From positions 196,001 through 260,000 of the forward strand of contig CM034395.1 in the NCBI GenBank assembly GCA_019925095.2: 64,000 bases of DNA. The letters run 5' to 3'. The first letter of the stretch is position 1, and the number at the start of each line of letters is the position of its first letter. This DNA is from Dendrolimus kikuchii. Lineage: Eukaryota > Arthropoda > Insecta > Lepidoptera > Lasiocampidae. Below the pieces are notes generated by a model. It did not search any database. It was not told the origin of the DNA and saw only the letters and a program-made list of their open reading frames with translations. Positions 62,992 to 64,000 of this stretch are shown piece after piece. Both the position numbers and the translations under genes were made by a program.

Positions 62992-64000
62992 CTAAGGTCG
63001 ATAGTGATTCGTAAATTTTACTCTTCTTCCAGATTTGGTTCGTTTTTCAACGCTCGGTTGCGTCGAAGAATCGGGCAAGGTTGTGCCAGCATCCTGTGTG
63101 TCATTCGACGGTGTGCTGATGTCATCCTTGGTCATATAGGCTGGCTTCACTCTATCAATGGAGACTGTAGTCTCTTTGCCTTTGACCTGGATTTTAAAGA
63201 TCTTCTTACCGCGCTCCAAGACTTTATATGGCCCAGTATATGGCGGATCTAGTGGATGTCTCACAGCATCATGGCGGAGGAATACAAAATTGCATGTAGC
63301 CAAGGTGTTTGGGATATAAAATGTCTTCTCCCCATGACGACTGGTTGGTGTCGGAGCCAGCCTCGCCATGTGTCGCCGCAGGCGTATGGTGAAGTTGGAG
63401 TAATCCATTGAGTGACAGGCAGATGGGTTGAAAAATTCGCCGGGTAGGCGAAGTGGTTCTCCGTATACAAGCTCTGCTGCCGAAGATTTTATGTCCTCCT
63501 TCCAAGCGCTGCGTATGCCCAGGAGTACTAGAGGAAGGGCTTCACTCCAGTTGGTGTCAGTATGACATCTGATAGCCGCTTTTAGCTGACGATGTAGGCG
63601 TTCAACTATGCCATTGCACGTGGGGTGATATGCAGTCGTTGGACGGTGCTGACTGCCGAGCATAGCAGCCAACGAGTGGAAGAGGCTACTCTCAAACTGT
63701 TTGCCTCTGTCTGTAGTGATGCGCTGCGGACAACCAAAGCGAGATACCCAGCCTGCTATGAAGCTGCGGGCACATGTCTCAGCTGAGATATCTGATAAGG
63801 GATATGCCTCAGGCCAACGTGTAAACCTGTCGATGACTGTAAGGCAGTATCTGTAATCAGATGAAACAGGTAGTGGTCCTACTATGTCCATGTGGACATG
63901 TGCGAAGCGTTCAGTCGGAACCGGGAACGAGGGTATTGGTGAAACAGTGTGCCTGGAAATTTTATTTTTCTGACATTCAATACATTCTCTAGTCCATTTT
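62992..64000 (-). CDS. Ty3/gypsy pol, integrase end (partial)
   Basis: The frame is open from the window edge through the second half of the zinc finger (CIEC, near 63975) to a stop at 62992. The integrase core has D in MDIVGP (63891 side), D in TTDRGKQFES and E in GIVERLH, with 35 residues between the last two. SIDRVKPAYM and a basic tail (KRTKSGRRVKF) end it. The RT, RNase H and protease would lie to the right, outside the window. No stop or frameshift is seen in the visible part. The listed 299-codon start is an internal Met. It is a gypsy-type integrase by motif. The clade cannot be set. Confidence 0.85.
   Translation of the reverse strand, partial: KWTRECIECQKNKISRHTVSPIPSFPVPTERFAHVHMDIVGPLPVSSDYRYCLTVIDRFTRWPEAYPLSDISAETCARSFIAGWVSRFGCPQRITTDRGKQFESSLFHSLAAMLGSQHRPTTAYHPTCNGIVERLHRQLKAAIRCHTDTNWSEALPLVLLGIRSAWKEDIKSSAAELVYGEPLRLPGEFFNPSACHSMDYSNFTIRLRRHMARLAPTPTSRHGEKTFYIPNTLATCNFVFLRHDAVRHPLDPPYTGPYKVLERGKKIFKIQVKGKETTVSIDRVKPAYMTKDDISTPSNDTQDAGTTLPDSSTQPSVEKRTKSGRRVKFTNHYRP

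Noticed and set aside
1..64000. CRISPR array, prophage or bacterial defence system
   Set aside because: There are no short regularly spaced direct repeats, no operons, and all recognisable proteins are eukaryotic retroelement or transposase parts.

Overview
The window is eukaryotic, AT-rich, and made almost entirely of transposable elements. I found no tRNA or rRNA gene, no CRISPR array, no bacterial operon signal and no host exon that I can name. The mix of repeats points to an insect, most likely a butterfly or moth. It includes RTE-clade LINE fragments whose frames resemble lepidopteran RTE proteins, short non-autonomous Helitrons, tRNA-headed SINEs, BEL/Pao and Ty3/gypsy elements, and GAAGTCGG fold-back elements. 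The species cannot be named from sequence alone.

The main coding feature is a BEL/Pao LTR retrotransposon on the minus strand (about 50291-56731). It has a gag ORF (54572-55972) and a 1328-codon pol ORF (50441-54427) carrying protease, reverse transcriptase, RNase H and integrase. Gag and pol lie in one frame, separated by a single UGA followed by CUA. Pol has no in-frame ATG before its protease active site. At the right edge, a second retroelement on the minus strand (Ty3/gypsy, 62992-64000) shows its integrase, polypurine tract and 3' LTR, and runs out of the window.

Region by region: 1-5.5 kb has a solo LTR, a Helitron end, RTE-A fragments and a (TA)n(TG)n tract. 5.5-9.3 kb is mostly unassigned. 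9.3-14.2 kb has fold-back elements, Helitron-like ends, SINE-B copies and the longest plus-strand RTE-A relic. 14.7-21.5 kb has a T-rich tract, TIR54 elements, LINE and SINE insertions with target duplications, and a solo LTR. 22-30 kb has a well-preserved RTE-A fragment, GAAGTCGG fold-backs, a clean 321-bp Helitron and a 603-bp solo LTR. 30.6-40 kb has a large hairpin, several RTE-A insertions with clear duplications, two solo LTRs and SINE-B copies. 40-42.3 kb is a stack of insertions within insertions. 44-49.4 kb has a long hairpin element, LINE remnants and a TIR54 element split by two head-to-head Helitrons. 49.4-57 kb is the BEL/Pao element and its altered LTRs. 57-64 kb has SINE-B copies, a decayed IS630/mariner-type transposase, a TIR54 element split by another insertion, and the Ty3/gypsy element.

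Family names used here: RTE-A is a LINE family with (TATG)n tails. SINE-B is a poly(A)-ended repeat of about 300-330 bp present in about 21 copies. TIR54 is an element with 54-bp inverted ends. These labels are mine. Most copies are partial and none but the two LTR elements looks able to encode a protein. The window is best read as a layered record of insertions, in which target-site duplications and one empty/filled site pair give the order of events.
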